Below are positions 11,601 to 21,033 of a stretch of DNA of 30,865 nucleotides, in pieces (position 1 is the stretch's first letter; each line of letters starts with the position of its first letter). The notes beneath the pieces were generated by a model. The model was not told where the DNA came from. It made no database searches and saw only the letters and a list, made by a program, of their open reading frames with translations. The DNA lies in NCBI GenBank assembly GCA_023853785.1, contig JAJIRX010000350.1, positions 1 to 30,865 of the forward strand, written 5' to 3'. Source of the DNA: Psilocybe azurescens (lineage: Eukaryota; Basidiomycota; Agaricomycetes; Agaricales; Agrocybaceae). The position numbers and the translations under genes are program-made.

Positions 11601-12346
11601 AGTCCATGAATCCAGGAAACTGGATAAATTGCAATGGACCTCTGGCTCTATTTATTTCTCCAATTTTCCCTACAATTGAATCTAGATTGGTAAACCAACC
11701 ATTGTAAAAGTATCAACATAGGGATAAAAATATCCCATGGAATGGTCATTGGAATGGCGGTAGCCAGTGCCAAATTTGCTGCAAACCAGCTGCCGAAATC
11801 AAAAATTTCCCCACAGGGCCAGTGTTTGGTGTATCAGGGATGGGCCCACTTGACACCATACCTCACATGAGAATTTTAGGCCCTCACTTGACACTGTGAC
11901 AAGCACAAGATAATTGGCTTTTCAGTGAGTCTCTTTCAGGCCGTGTGACACATTAGATCATAAATAATTCAAATTCCGTATGGTACATCATTTGATCACT
12001 GTCCCATGTGCTTCCCAATCCTATTACCCCTCCAGTTGGCCTGGCCAAACTTACTGCAGTATGGTATTCTTCCAACAAAGACCAATCTTCTTATTCTGCT
12101 TCTGCACCTCCATCTGACCGGGCGCCTCTCTCAAGCTGATTCTTCAACGTGTGCAGCTCAGGTACATATGGCTGTTGACTCTGTTACTCCATCTCGTATT
12201 ACACTTCCTCATCCCTTTACCCTGACTTTTTTGATTTTGTTGATGATACCTGGCTGCCAGCCGAGGAAGCTAGCAGAGATTATAACAATGAACAATGGGC
12301 TGCAGATACTGATGATACTGAGGAGTTTGTTTTACAAATAATTTGA

Positions 12347-12794
12347 TAGTATTTTTTCTGTCTGTATTGATTCATTAAATTTCATTTAAACATTGGCTGA
12401 AGCCGAGATGACTTACCTGCATGCTCAGCTGAAGATGCATAACTATCATTTCTCACATCAGATTTTCTATATATTACTGTAAATCTTATTACACATCAGC
12501 CAAATGTAATCTTGAGCTGAACATGACATTCATCATATGGCCAATTCATACGGCACCGAGTTGACGCTGTTGCTGGCTGCAGCCAATATATTTGGGGCTG
12601 TGTTCACAACATCAGTGACCTCAGCCGATATCAGGTCAGATTGCTTATATACATAGAATTCTATAGCACCAAGTGAGTTGCTACATACATTGTATGTTAG
12701 ATCGTCCTACTTCCTATAGGTTTATTCTATAGAATTCTATGGCACTGAGTCACATGTATACATTGTGTACATTCTATGGCACGAGTCACTTGCT
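12347..12794. repeat. Non-coding spacer with degenerate ATAGAATTCTAT repeats
   Basis: No gene. Three related segments contain (ATAG)AATTCTATRGCAC followed by GAGT and a nearby ACATTGT, at about 12651, 12728 and 12771. The first two include the palindrome ATAGAATTCTAT. Their role is unknown. Confidence 0.45.
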
Positions 12795-14077
12795 ACAATG
12801 TAACTGCCCTATGTGAGCAGCTCACCAAAGAAAAGGTGGCACACAAGGTCTGAGTAGTGGATAAGTGATACTCTGCTCTCCGATTATTTCTCAATACTGA
12901 TGGTTTATCAGCACTAAGCTTCAAACACCTGGAAGATTTGGTTGACAAAAACAATGTCGACCTGAATGATACTGCTTGGGTCAACAAAGAGTCAGCGGCC
13001 TTCATACAACCACCACCTGGAGAGGAAGGTTTTTCTTTAGCCATGCTGGAGGAGAAACTCAGCTTCAAGACTTGTTCCTTGACACCCTTTCTGCGCAGTG
13101 AGTGCGCTTCAGCTTAAAATCTATCTCAGATGTACTAACAATATCAGGAAACGCAAGGACCATTGAAAATGAAAAGACCAAGTAGAATGGCAGGTCTGAG
13201 CAAGGAAATCCATAATGCCCAATCTGGTCAATGCATTCCTCAAATTCCAGCAGGGTGGTCCATCTACAGGGAACACAGAGGATAGGACTGCAGAGGATAG
13301 GAACGATAAGGAATGGTCAATCAAAGTTATTTCTTTGGAAGGTTGTACTACTTTCCATTTTGAGTCTCACAGGCTGATTTTTGACAGGGCACAGAAATTG
13401 TTCTTTCTTTTATTTCTTGGAATCTATATCGACTGCTGTTACTCTCACAGAATTTGGCATTATTAGAACATCACCTGAACAACCTCAGATGGGGTTTTCA
13501 GTCAAAACATTACATTTTTATCAACAGTTACGATGTGTAGCTCCTTGTTTCAGCCTCAACACATTTTCAAAGGTGTTGAACCATTATCATGGTGTGAGTT
13601 TCACAACAGAATTCTCCATGACAGTGGTCTGAATTACTTTGCAGGTACCCCATAAATCATATCTTGCCAACCAGCTCAGTAACACATATGTATGACTGCT
13701 ACCTGGAAATCCTTTGAGGTGTTGAGAAGCTTGTAGTGCATGAACTGGAATGTGACAAATCATGGAAAAAGAAAATGTCTGCCCTCCCTGCCTTTATGAG
13801 GTAGAAGATGAACCCACCTTGAAATACTAACTTTTGGTTGCCATGGATGGTAATAACTTGCTCAAACTTGTGGATTGTGTTTTTGAGCCAGTTCAGCTTG
13901 TATAGACACTTGCTCTACAATGTCAGATCGTTGGATTTCTTTGGAGGACGTGGACAAATTTAAGGATGAGGTTAAGAAGGTTAAAATGGTGTGATTTTAC
14001 ATGTATGTCTTATAAAGCCAGCTAAATGCATCTACAGCCATCTTCAGCTACACGGAACCTGTTATCGCAGCATTCAG
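12795..14077 (+). pseudogene. N-terminal CxC part of a second KDZ transposase
   Basis: Decayed coding sequence resembling the CxC-type N-terminal region of KDZ transposases. Blocks seen are ALSFKHLEDLVDKNNVDLND (about 12920), MPNLVNAFLKFQQGGPS (13215), TSPEQPQMGFSVKTLHFYQQ (about 13470), NTFSKVLNHYHGVSFTTEF (about 13557), YDCYLEIL (about 13690), NVCPPCLYEVEDEPTLKY (about 13770), LVAMDGNNLLKLVD (about 13835) and ISLEDVDKFKDEVKKVK (about 13935). The CPPC motif and the MDGN block are family hallmarks. A likely intron is 13989-14037. The gene stops at 14077, where the word element is inserted; its catalytic half is not found downstream. Frameshifts (for example around 13630-13700) and stops show decay. 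Confidence 0.8.
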
Positions 14078-14099
14078 GAGGTCTTTACCCTCACCCAGG

Positions 14100-14390
14100 T
14101 ATTCCATGTGGAGTCCACCAACTCCAGCATGAAGTTGATGGAGTCCACATGGAGTTTAGTGACCTTTTTTGCAGGTGTCCCAGCCATTTAGAGGTGGAGA
14201 CTCCATATGGATTCCAGCTGGAATTGACTCATCCTCCATATGGACCAATGTGGAGGATGTGGATCTTCATTTGAGTCTCCCATCCTCCATATGGATTCCA
14301 TGTGGATTTGACTCATGAAGCATGTGTATCAGCATGAATACACTATTCCAGCGTCAATTTCAAATAGACTCCAGGTGGAGGAAGATCCCC
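14100..14390. repeat. Word zone of TGGAGTCCA/TGGACTCCA
   Basis: The zone consists of short recurring words, TGGAGTCCA, TGGACTCCA, TCCATATGG, TCCATGTGG and their complements, giving many overlapping short palindromes such as CTCCATATGGA. The short open frames over it reflect the repetitive words, not a gene. Confidence 0.75.
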
Positions 14391-14436
14391 ATATTTTATT
14401 TATATTTTATTATATTTTATTATAGCACAAAAAAAA

Positions 14437-14510
14437 GACACCAACAGGAATTGAACTTGGGCCTCTGAGAACACCAGACGTTAATGCTAAACTAACTAAG
14501 CTATATGGGC
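14437..14510 (-). tRNA. tRNA-like Pol III unit, decayed copy
   Basis: Counterpart of the unit at 26560-26635 in the other element copy. Read on the minus strand it begins GCCCATATAGCTTAGTTAG and has the B-box-like AAGTTCAATTCC. It is followed by a T8 run (A8 on the + strand, 14429-14436). Relative to the other copy CTCGGAG has become CTCAGAG and CCCGAG has become CCCAAG, both CpG losses, and A and B boxes are weakened. No complete cloverleaf can be drawn, so this is not a functional tRNA. Confidence 0.55.
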
Positions 14511-14605
14511 TTTGTGATTGCCTAAAATTTGATGGCCTAGATACCAATACAGCTATTCAATCAACATTTCTCAGCAAGTGACAAATAATGTCACATATGT
14601 GACTT

Positions 14606-15535
14606 ATGCCACGTTGGTCTGTTTGTTTCCACCACCCCACCTCTTCCTCCGACCACCACACCCCACTGCCGCCATTGTGTGTGCCCTCACCTTGCCATCG
14701 TCGGTCGGAGCCAGGCCCATGCCAACCCAACCCGACACGCATCGCATCACATTGCAACAAACCGAGGCTGATAAAGAACAAGCAGACACCTGCAAACAAA
14801 GGAAGGTGAGTACAGAACAGGGTGGAACGAGATGGGTGGGGAATGAGGAACAAGGGGAGGTGAGGTGAACATGGAACAAGGCCGGAATGAGGGGAGGCAA
14901 TGCAAACGAGGAATGAGGCCGCCACCCCAGGTAAGTTGCAAATTCCACATACCACTGCCACTAACCGCTCCTCCCTCCCTCTTTTTTGTATAGGCTGACG
15001 ACGATGATGACTGGCACATACAGCAATGAGTACAACAGCATGCAGGATGCGTACAGACAACAACAACAACAACAGGTACAAACACCATGACAACAACAAT
15101 AACACATACAACAGCCACTGTGACAACAACAACAACACATACAGCAGCCACCGCAACAATGACAATGACATGTACAGCAGCCACCACAATAATGACAACA
15201 ACAACACGCACAACAGATGTGACAGATACACCCACACACCAGACACACACAATGGCCACCACAACATGTACAAAGGCCATCACAGCATATCTGATGGCCA
15301 CCACAACAATGACAACATGTATGGCAGGGCTATGAGCAACATGGCCAACATCTTGCCCCCTTTTTCTATTTTTTTGTCTCATTTTCTCATTTTTTTATTG
15401 TTTATATGTTTCTATATTTATTTAACCCAACTATGTATCCTCTTGTCTACTTTTTTCCCTCTATTTCATATGTTTTTCTTTTATTTCTTTTCTATTTCTT
15501 TTTTATGTTTCAGTGATCAACTTCATTAGTAGATA
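14606..15535 (+). pseudogene. Gene-like segment with 33-bp codon-phased repeats (captured gene?)
   Basis: A G/C-rich exon-like block (about 14606-14808) ends GGAAG|GTGAGTACAG. A possible intron runs to TTTGTATAG (about 14994), followed by an exon-like block with GCTGACGACGATGATGACTGG. From 15050 come CAA-rich repeats of about 33 bp. They leave 11-residue patterns in more than one frame (for example TYSSHRNNDND in one frame, Gln-rich IQQPPQQ in another). A T-rich tract follows from about 15355. The same structure in the other copy has diverged frames and has lost the AG acceptor (TATGGG). No protein family is recognised. It may be a host gene fragment carried by the element; the stops in the Gln frame argue that it is not translated now. 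Confidence 0.45.
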
Positions 15536-15664
15536 ATATTGTAGGTAACAATGTAGTATATAGTTTTCAATATATCATATATGTATATATCACATATTAT
15601 TGCATGAATTCACCCTAAGAAAATACATTCCAATTAAAATCTAGCTATAGCTGGACTTGGTAAA

Positions 15665-15915
15665 ATTCACCAAGTCAGTCCAGGTGGATTCTAATTGAAC
15701 TCCACCTGGACTCCTCTTGGACTCCAGGTGGAATCCACCTGGCCTCCAGTTGGACACAAGTGGAATAGCTTGAAGTCCATCTGGAGTCCACCTAAACTCC
15801 ACCTATCAAAGATGATTTTTTGAACACTTGTAGTGTACTTTACCTCCACCCATATACTCCATACAATTCCACTTGAGGCCAGATGGAGTCCACATGGACT
15901 CTGTATAGACTCCAT
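15665..15915. repeat. Second word zone (TCCACCTGGACTCC words) and joined terminus
   Basis: Words TCCACCTGGACTCC, CCAGGTGGA and CCAGTTGGAC recur to about 15815. From 15835 GTACTTTACCTCCACCC opens a further short word stretch with GATGGAGTCCACATGGACTC up to about 15915. No coding sequence. Confidence 0.65.
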
Positions 15916-16139
15916 ATAGGTCTTAATATTCTTTATTTTTTATTAGTATAGTCAAGATCTAGATAGAATCTAGATGGAGCTTTTGTATATTTATTTTAAA
16001 TTCATTATCTAAGTGAGTAGTAGACTTACAAGCTTATAAATACATTATTTGTAAGAAGTCTATATGAAGCTCTTAAAGTCTTCAAATTAAATCAAATAAT
16101 TTATAGTGGTACACTAGAATACACTTTTTTTCTACACTC
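15916..16139. other. AT-rich spacer
   Basis: No gene, RNA or repeat that I can support between the word zone and the 3' end of the minus-strand CxC5/CxC6 relic. Confidence 0.5.
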
Positions 16140-16640
16140 CTATGCCTCATCATCTTCTATATCCCAGTGTCTTTTAATATAGTTTTCATTCTTTTCTTCT
16201 TCTTCATCATCTTCAGTATCATCAATTTGATAAGGCTTTTCTCTTTGTTTCTGCTTTTGAATGACATTTTGAGTGTGATAGAACAGCATTGAATGTTAAA
16301 ACCAATCAAAATTCCCAGATTTCATGTGCTTCAGAATTGAATCAAAGCCACCTAACAATGAATTTAATTGTTCACATGCTTGTATATTAAATGCTTGTTG
16401 AAAATATTCTGTTCCATCTTTAGTCTTTGCTAGAACCACAAGATTAGGAGCAGAACCATTTAATGGAGCTGGATTACACCATTTATGGCATAGATAATCA
16501 CTTGTTTGATGGTTGATATAATGATATGAATCAACAATAAATTGACAAGTTTTTGCCAAGATTCCCAAGTTTTTTTACAATACTTGTTCAAAGGACTTGC
16601 CAACCTTTATTAATACAAATATAGGATGGCCAAGATTATT
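16140..16640 (-). pseudogene. C-terminal part of a KDZ-associated CxC5/CxC6 (Kyakuja-type) protein
   Basis: Read on the minus strand: SYICINKGWQVL (about 16600), then FIVDSYHYINHQTSDYLCHK, WCNPAPLNGSAPNLVV, FNIQACEQLNSLLGGFDSIL and SGNFDWF. After one TAA in place of a Leu codon, HSMLFYHTQNVIQKQ continues into an acidic tail (DDTEDDEEEE) ending RHWDIEDDEA with stop at 16140-16142. These blocks match the C-terminal region of proteins annotated with CxC5/CxC6 cysteine clusters associated with KDZ transposases. It lacks the intron that the relative at 27060-27116 has between FNTQ and ACEQ. Upstream sequence is cut by a small word element (about 16645-16766). Very few lesions, so it is fairly young. 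Confidence 0.85.
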
Positions 16641-16644
16641 CAGT

Positions 16645-16766
16645 TGAGGTTAAATCCAAATAGAATCCATGTAGAGGATGTGGAACTCCATATGGACACC
16701 ACATGAACTCCAAATGAAGTTCCACATGGAGTCCACCCAGAATATATGGGTGAGGGTAAAGACCTC
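16645..16766 (-). mobile_element. Short MITE-like member of the word-element family
   Basis: The right end GGGTGAGGGTAAAGACCTC is identical in its core to the terminus of the 2-kb element. The interior consists of TCCATATGG, CACATGGAGTCCACC and similar words. The left end, near TTGAGGTTAAATCC, is a weak inverted match. It interrupts the upstream part of the CxC5/CxC6 relic. No target duplication could be recognised, so the left boundary is approximate. Confidence 0.55.
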
Positions 16767-16768
16767 TC

Positions 16769-17044
16769 CTAAACCAATAGCAACTGTGCTTGGGAACATT
16801 GGTAGGGTTTCCTAGGAAATATACCCCTAAGCAATCTGGTCCCAACATGCCGTAGCTGCAAGCCATCTGATAAAATAAGTTGGGTGATTGCTACCCAAGG
16901 AGGCACTGCCACATGGACAACAATGTTATCTTCAAATAAGTGCTGTAGCCCAGGCAAACTAGTACTTTCCACTATTATAATTGGTGCAGCAAAGGCCAGG
17001 CAGCACACAGCCCATTTCCTTCCTTTTCTCTTAGTCTCTTTCAA
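16769..17044 (-). other. Open frame of uncertain reality
   Basis: A 91-codon frame with LPGLQHLFEDNIVVHVAVP and WVAITQLILSDGLQLRHVG has protein-like composition and lies upstream of the CxC5/CxC6 relic on the same strand. It does not match the expected CxC6 neighbourhood, and I do not recognise it. It may be part of another gene or chance. Confidence 0.25.
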
Positions 17045-17049
17045 TTATC

Positions 17050-17930
17050 ACAAGCTAAAGTATCTACATATTTAGTCTATAAAAACAGCCCTGTATCTTA
17101 GAATAGGAACCAAGTAATCTACACCACAGATTTGATATCAGAATTTACTCTGAATAAGAATTCCAGTGTTAATACTTTGTGGACTAGTGATTTGTGTGAT
17201 AAGAGATTGAACACTACAGTTCACCTTAAGCAATTAGGCACTACCTAGTTCTGTGAGTGATCACCATTTTTATATTCAACATCAGGTCTATTAGACTTGA
17301 TAAGCAGGCTTTATAAGTCATTTGTGTACTGCCCTTGGGATTGTTAAGTATGGGTTGGAACCCTATACAGCTAGTGATTGCTCATAGTAACTAGAGACAA
17401 CTGTCAGAGAACTCTGACTGTTCAGGATGTTGCCTATAGTAAGACTGCCCTGGGGATTTTTAAATACAGGTTGGAACCCTATAAAGACTGGTGATCACTC
17501 ATAGTAACTAGGGACAACTGTCAGAGAAATCCAACTGTTCAGGATGTTGCCTATAGTAAACTAAGGACTGTGGACTAGTGTGCCCAAGTTGCTTATAGGA
17601 ACCATGGATCTACTAAGTGTCAATATGTGTGATCACTTATAGTGTTTGATAGTTTGAGTTTGAGTTTTATAAAAGATCTGTTAAGTGTCCTGTGTACACT
17701 CGCCCCCAAAAGCGATCTCCTTGATATTGGTGATCACCCTCACTTTGAGATTGCTATTGATATTTCAGTGCCTTGTGTGTACTCACCTGTCTAAAGAGGT
17801 TTTTCTAGCTATTGACCACCCTTGAGCAATCACCTCAGTCTGTACCCTGCCCAACTAGTTATTGTAATAAGCCTTAAAGAGCTTACCCTCCCAGATCAAA
17901 CTGATCAATATAAATATTTGATTGGGTGTT
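17050..17930. repeat. Non-coding region with a 116-bp direct duplication
   Basis: Two tandem copies of about 116 bp lie at 17328-17442 and 17444-17559. They share ACTGCCCT, GGTTGGAACCCTATA, CATAGTAACTAG, GACAACTGTCAGAGAA and TGTTCAGGATGTTGCCTATA. Around them GTGATCAC-type words recur (17262, 17491, 17628, 17737). No gene is visible. Given the Gag-like gene and LTR downstream, this may be the leader of that element, but no matching 5' LTR was found. Confidence 0.5.
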
Positions 17931-17959
17931 GTGTATTGGGCAATTGCAAAGACACCCCA

Positions 17960-19150
17960 CACTAAACATCTCAATGTCACAAGCTGTAAAAGACCATCAT
18001 CTTCACTCATTCAATAATCAATCAACATGCTCTCCTTTTTCTCAATCAAGCATGTCAAATCCACTCTCTTTCCCCAACACACCTATGAACCTATTTTCCT
18101 CACCACTAAAATACCAAAAACCCAAGAAGATTGGCAATGAATGCTCAGAGATCTCAAAATAGCCTTCATACTCTCTTTAGAAGCAGAGAAACAAACACTT
18201 GATGAACTCAAGGCAAGATGCACAGCAATGATGCATGACCAGAACCAAGAATACCAGCTACAGATTTCCCAGCTCAAGGAGAAACTCAAACCTGGACTGG
18301 CAACAAAGGCTATAATAAAAATAAAATCGCTACACTTCTAGGCAACAAACATCAATATTCAACAAAAATGTCTCATTCTACTGCTTGTGCTTCCTCTGTT
18401 CCCCAACTTACTACTACATCATCTTGTCTTTTTAATACTCTTTCTGTCTAAAAACTTCTCAAAACCCTGAAAAATCTGAAAACCAATACAACATCGAAGC
18501 CCTTTGCCCCTCTTTGATTGAACGAGAACTCACATTCTTCAATTATTTAGCCAGCAAAATACAAATTATCAAAGCAGACATTGCAGTCCAATGTGCAAGA
18601 GTCTGTGTTTATTATAAGGTCGCCAGCAACACCCTCGAGCATCTTCAACAGAAAGGATTTGAACAAGCCATTGAACATGTACTCATCAAACATCATATAG
18701 TAAAGAAACCCTGATTTGTCCTCCCTCCTCTCATCATTCCAGATATGACCAACTTCAAAATTGCAGACATCCCCACAGAACAACTTGTCAATGTCTATCC
18801 ACCCCAACCATTTAATATCAACAAACAGATCAGTATGCCTACTCATCACCCAACTCACTCCAGACAGTTGAGAGTGTTGGGACTCACTGACAAACAGACA
18901 CTATGTGCTACACATGTAGAAAGCTGGGACATATGCAAAACAGTGCCCCAAATTCATCTGCCACTACTGCCACTGCTGAGCACCAGGACATACTGCAAGA
19001 TACTGTCCTATTAAGTGTAATGACATTGCTTGCGGAAGCAATTGGTTTGATTATGATGACCCCACAGATGATGCTGGCATTGCAAACAACACAGGAGAAC
19101 CCTATGGATATTGAAGACAATTTGACTGGGACAGTCAAACTGTAGAAGGG
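17960..19150 (+). pseudogene. Broken Gag-like gene with two zinc knuckles
   Basis: The N-terminal part is Ser/Pro/Asn-rich (about 17970-18130), followed by a charged, coiled-coil-like stretch (LRDLKIAFILSLEAEKQTLD and QNQEYQLQISQLKEKL, 18144-18290). Another helical stretch includes IERELTFFNYLASKIQIIKA (18517) and IADIPTEQLVNVYPPQP (18751). Then comes a Cys cluster: CYTCRKLGH (18906) and, after a one-base frame change, CP-KF-ICHYCHC with APGHTARYC, i.e. two CCHC-like zinc knuckles. The order coiled region, linker, zinc knuckles is that of retrotransposon Gag. No protease, reverse transcriptase or integrase follows; the polypurine tract and LTR begin at once. Frame changes and a TGA in the second knuckle show it is not functional. 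Confidence 0.6.
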
Positions 19151-19155
19151 GGTAA
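19144..19155 (+). other. Polypurine tract
   Basis: The purine-rich AGAAGGGGGTAA lies directly before the LTR start TGTTATGG, the position where plus-strand DNA synthesis is primed in LTR retrotransposons. Confidence 0.6.
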
Positions 19156-19533
19156 TGTTATGGACATCTTATTTTTATTTGCCCTTCTCTTTTCTTTTCA
19201 TTTTCTTTGTTTTCATTACATAAAACATCCTTATCACATACACATCATGTGATCATACATATGACTCATTCTTCCTTGACTCATGTTCTTCAGACTCACA
19301 TCGTTGGTACCATTATGACTCATTCTCTATTCTGACTCATATGGTGACTCATATTGTACTATAATTGTAGATACTCAAAACACTTAAATAGCCAGTAGAC
19401 ACTGCTATTATTTCTTAGCTAGTTCTTGAGAATCTAATCTCCTCTTATTTGATACCACTTGGAACTCACTGTTCTTGACTACTTGACTGTCAGCTTTATC
19501 CATGCACGTGAATATAAGCTTGAAGTCATAACA
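19156..19533 (+). mobile_element. 3' LTR with a cluster of TGACTCA sites
   Basis: 378 bp bounded by TGTTAT...ATAACA, a perfect 6-bp inverted terminus with the canonical TG...CA ends. It is preceded by a polypurine tract and a Gag-like gene. A TATA-like TTAAATAG lies about 19385. Five copies of TGACTCA (19262, 19277, 19316, 19333, 19345) lie upstream of it. No second LTR copy is present in the window, so the 5' end of the element is missing or lies in degraded sequence. Confidence 0.65.
19262..19351 (+). promoter_or_regulatory. Five TGACTCA motifs in the LTR
   Basis: TGACTCA occurs five times in 90 bp at 19262, 19277, 19316, 19333 and 19345, all in the same orientation, roughly 30-120 bp upstream of a TATA-like box. 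In fungi TGA(C/G)TCA is the core site of Gcn4/CPC-1-type bZIP activators. That this LTR responds to such a factor is inference. Confidence 0.5.
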
Positions 19534-20960
19534 TGGTAAAAGACCTTCTTGGCCTTGGAAATAAAAATGAGAGGGAGCTAGATTGTGAAGCTAGCTTGCA
19601 TGTCCTATATCTTGGTTGGCCTCTTCCTGGGTATAAAGTCAATGTTTTAGACTTGGTTGTGTGAGGTGAACTCTTCAAGTATTTCTAGCTTTCAAATGTG
19701 CAAAGCACTACTTTCAAATTCAAAGGTGAACAATAGATTTATATTGCTTGACAAGCAATTAATGTCCTCAAAGTTCTTAATACTTTCAGAAAATGCAGAC
19801 ACAGAATAAATCTGAACTGTACATCCTTGGTGTAAAAATTACTTGCTTAATATCTACATAGATACATTTAATTTATAGCTACAGGTATATACAACATCAA
19901 AGAATAATTTAGTAAATTGAATCACTGTTACAAACCCCTAAACTGTTAGAAATAGACAATAATGCACAAATCAGTAGCTATACTGATGAGTAACAATAGA
20001 GTCAAATCTCAAATGCGCAACAATGACAAGTATGAGTGAAAATAGTAAATTGCTTCTGTAGACTCCAAATCTTGTTCTAGTGTCTTTGTTTCCTCAGACA
20101 TAGTAGGAATACTGGTCTTTTACATGGCTAAGTGTCTAAAAATGGCGAGGGCGTGACTATAGGTGTCCATAATATTGCGTCAAAACACCAAACCTATAAT
20201 TACGTGACAAATTATATATCACCGGAACCGTCTCAACGAGGGGATTCCGGATCAGTGATCAGAATTTGAATAACTTTACTCTACAAAAAGTTATTAACAG
20301 AACAGTGTGCAAAAACACCGAAAAGAGCGAATTCTAACTAAGTGTCCATTTGTACAAGTCCAAATATCAAGTGTAGAACATTAGAAACAAAGTGTTTAAT
20401 CACAAAAACTAACATAAACTATACTTTTTGCAAATCATAAGCCTTTCTACAACTAATTGGAATGCTAATAAATAATCTATGTGGTTATTGCATCTCCAGC
20501 TAGCACTTGGCACTCTTCAGCTATTATTCTTATAGTATACAGACCACAATGTTGAATCAGGAAACAGGCAGTCTGTTATGCTTGGAGTGTGTTGTCAATA
20601 AATGTAGGGTCAGTGTTTTAGGGAGGTCTATGTATCCATTGAAAAGTGAAGCTTGTCATCATGTTTCTAGTATATTGTTTAGGCTTTTCCATTATTTTAA
20701 AAGAACAAGTTACACACAATAAGATTGTGATATATTGGCACAAGCATGCAAATACCAGATGAACATCACAGGAGACAGTGGTTAGCAATGGTAAGTAATA
20801 CTCAGTTTTTTCAGTTTTCATTAAAATTTTGAACCTGTGGTTGCTAACAATGTTAAATGGTCTAGTGTTTTTAGTAACCCAACAAAAAATTCTACTCTAG
20901 ATCTCAGTTAGATATGAACATGTATCAAGATGGATAAAATATACTGAGTTTCAGTCTGTG
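19534..20960. other. No gene seen
   Basis: AT-rich sequence after the LTR. The short open frames here (for example 20507-20722) have no protein-like pattern. A more CpG-rich patch at 20200-20250 has no recognisable identity. No RNA gene or repeat found. Confidence 0.45.
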
Positions 20961-21033
20961 TATATTGCCTGTATAAGTACATTACTTTATCCTTATCCTT
21001 GATCTAAAAAGCTGCTGTAATTGAACAATCTTT

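Larger units (their letters stand above)
8261..12010. mobile_element. Foldback-type element with long tandem-repeat inverted arms
   Basis: The left arm (8261 to about 9600) and the right arm (about 10845 to 12010) are inverted copies, beginning CACATGGGACAGTGATCAAA at 8261 and mirrored at 12010. Each arm has a unique outer 400 bp and then an array of about 175-bp units. The flanks carry CTTCC at 8255-8259 and 12011-12015. Joining the flanks with one CTTCC restores a continuous reading frame (PILP-NPITPP), confirming both the insertion point and a 5-6 bp duplication. The 1.2-kb interior has no credible gene, so it is non-autonomous. The superfamily is not settled. Confidence 0.88.
6665..12346 (+). 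pseudogene. Decayed unrecognised gene downstream of KDZ, split by a foldback element
   Basis: Coding-like stretches in changing frames: LVYYAES and ALLAIAVSTEEQQAW (about 6775-6850), FPLKLSDNFCQLLD and NESLVWLVDNYLSDW (about 7040-7142), LVEQCAQCQKYLDLAHKLRN (about 7330-7390), then a Ser/Thr/Ala-rich region with acidic LLSDEDEDD (7525-8022) and AISSDEDLASDGADANL (8040s). The frame runs to PILP at 8259, is interrupted by the element 8261-12010, and resumes as PNPITPPVGLAKLTA, ending in a Trp/Asp/Glu-rich tail (WLPAEEASRDYNNEQWAAD) with stop TGA 12344-12346. A stop after GSNR near 7488 and frameshifts are present. I do not recognise the family. Its position and direction, directly after a KDZ gene, suggest a companion gene of a larger KDZ element. 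Confidence 0.55.
14078..15835 (+). mobile_element. GGACTCCA-word element, first copy (CpG-decayed)
   Basis: It starts GAGGTCTTTACCCTCACCCA, the terminus of the complete copy at 24976-27021, and follows that copy in inverted orientation through all zones. These are: the word-rich zone 14100-14390; an antisense tRNA-like unit; a GTGACAAATAATGTCAC palindrome region; the G/C-rich gene-like segment 14610-15530; an AT zone; and a second word zone 15665-15815. The far end is rearranged: after ATCAAAGATGATTTTTTGAA it meets GTACTTTACCTCCACCC in reverse orientation at 15835, so another related terminus lies against it and no target duplication is visible. Compared with the other copy, nearly every CpG is TpG or CpA. 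Confidence 0.8.

Noticed and set aside
14557..15382. Long minus-strand open frames of 200 or more codons rich in Val/Cys/Leu over the first element copy
   Set aside because: They arise because the 33-bp triplet-phased repeat keeps many frames open on both strands. Composition is monotonous and the frames are not shared in sense with the other copy.
20507..20722. 71-codon open frame
   Set aside because: No family resemblance, no neighbours, and composition close to background.
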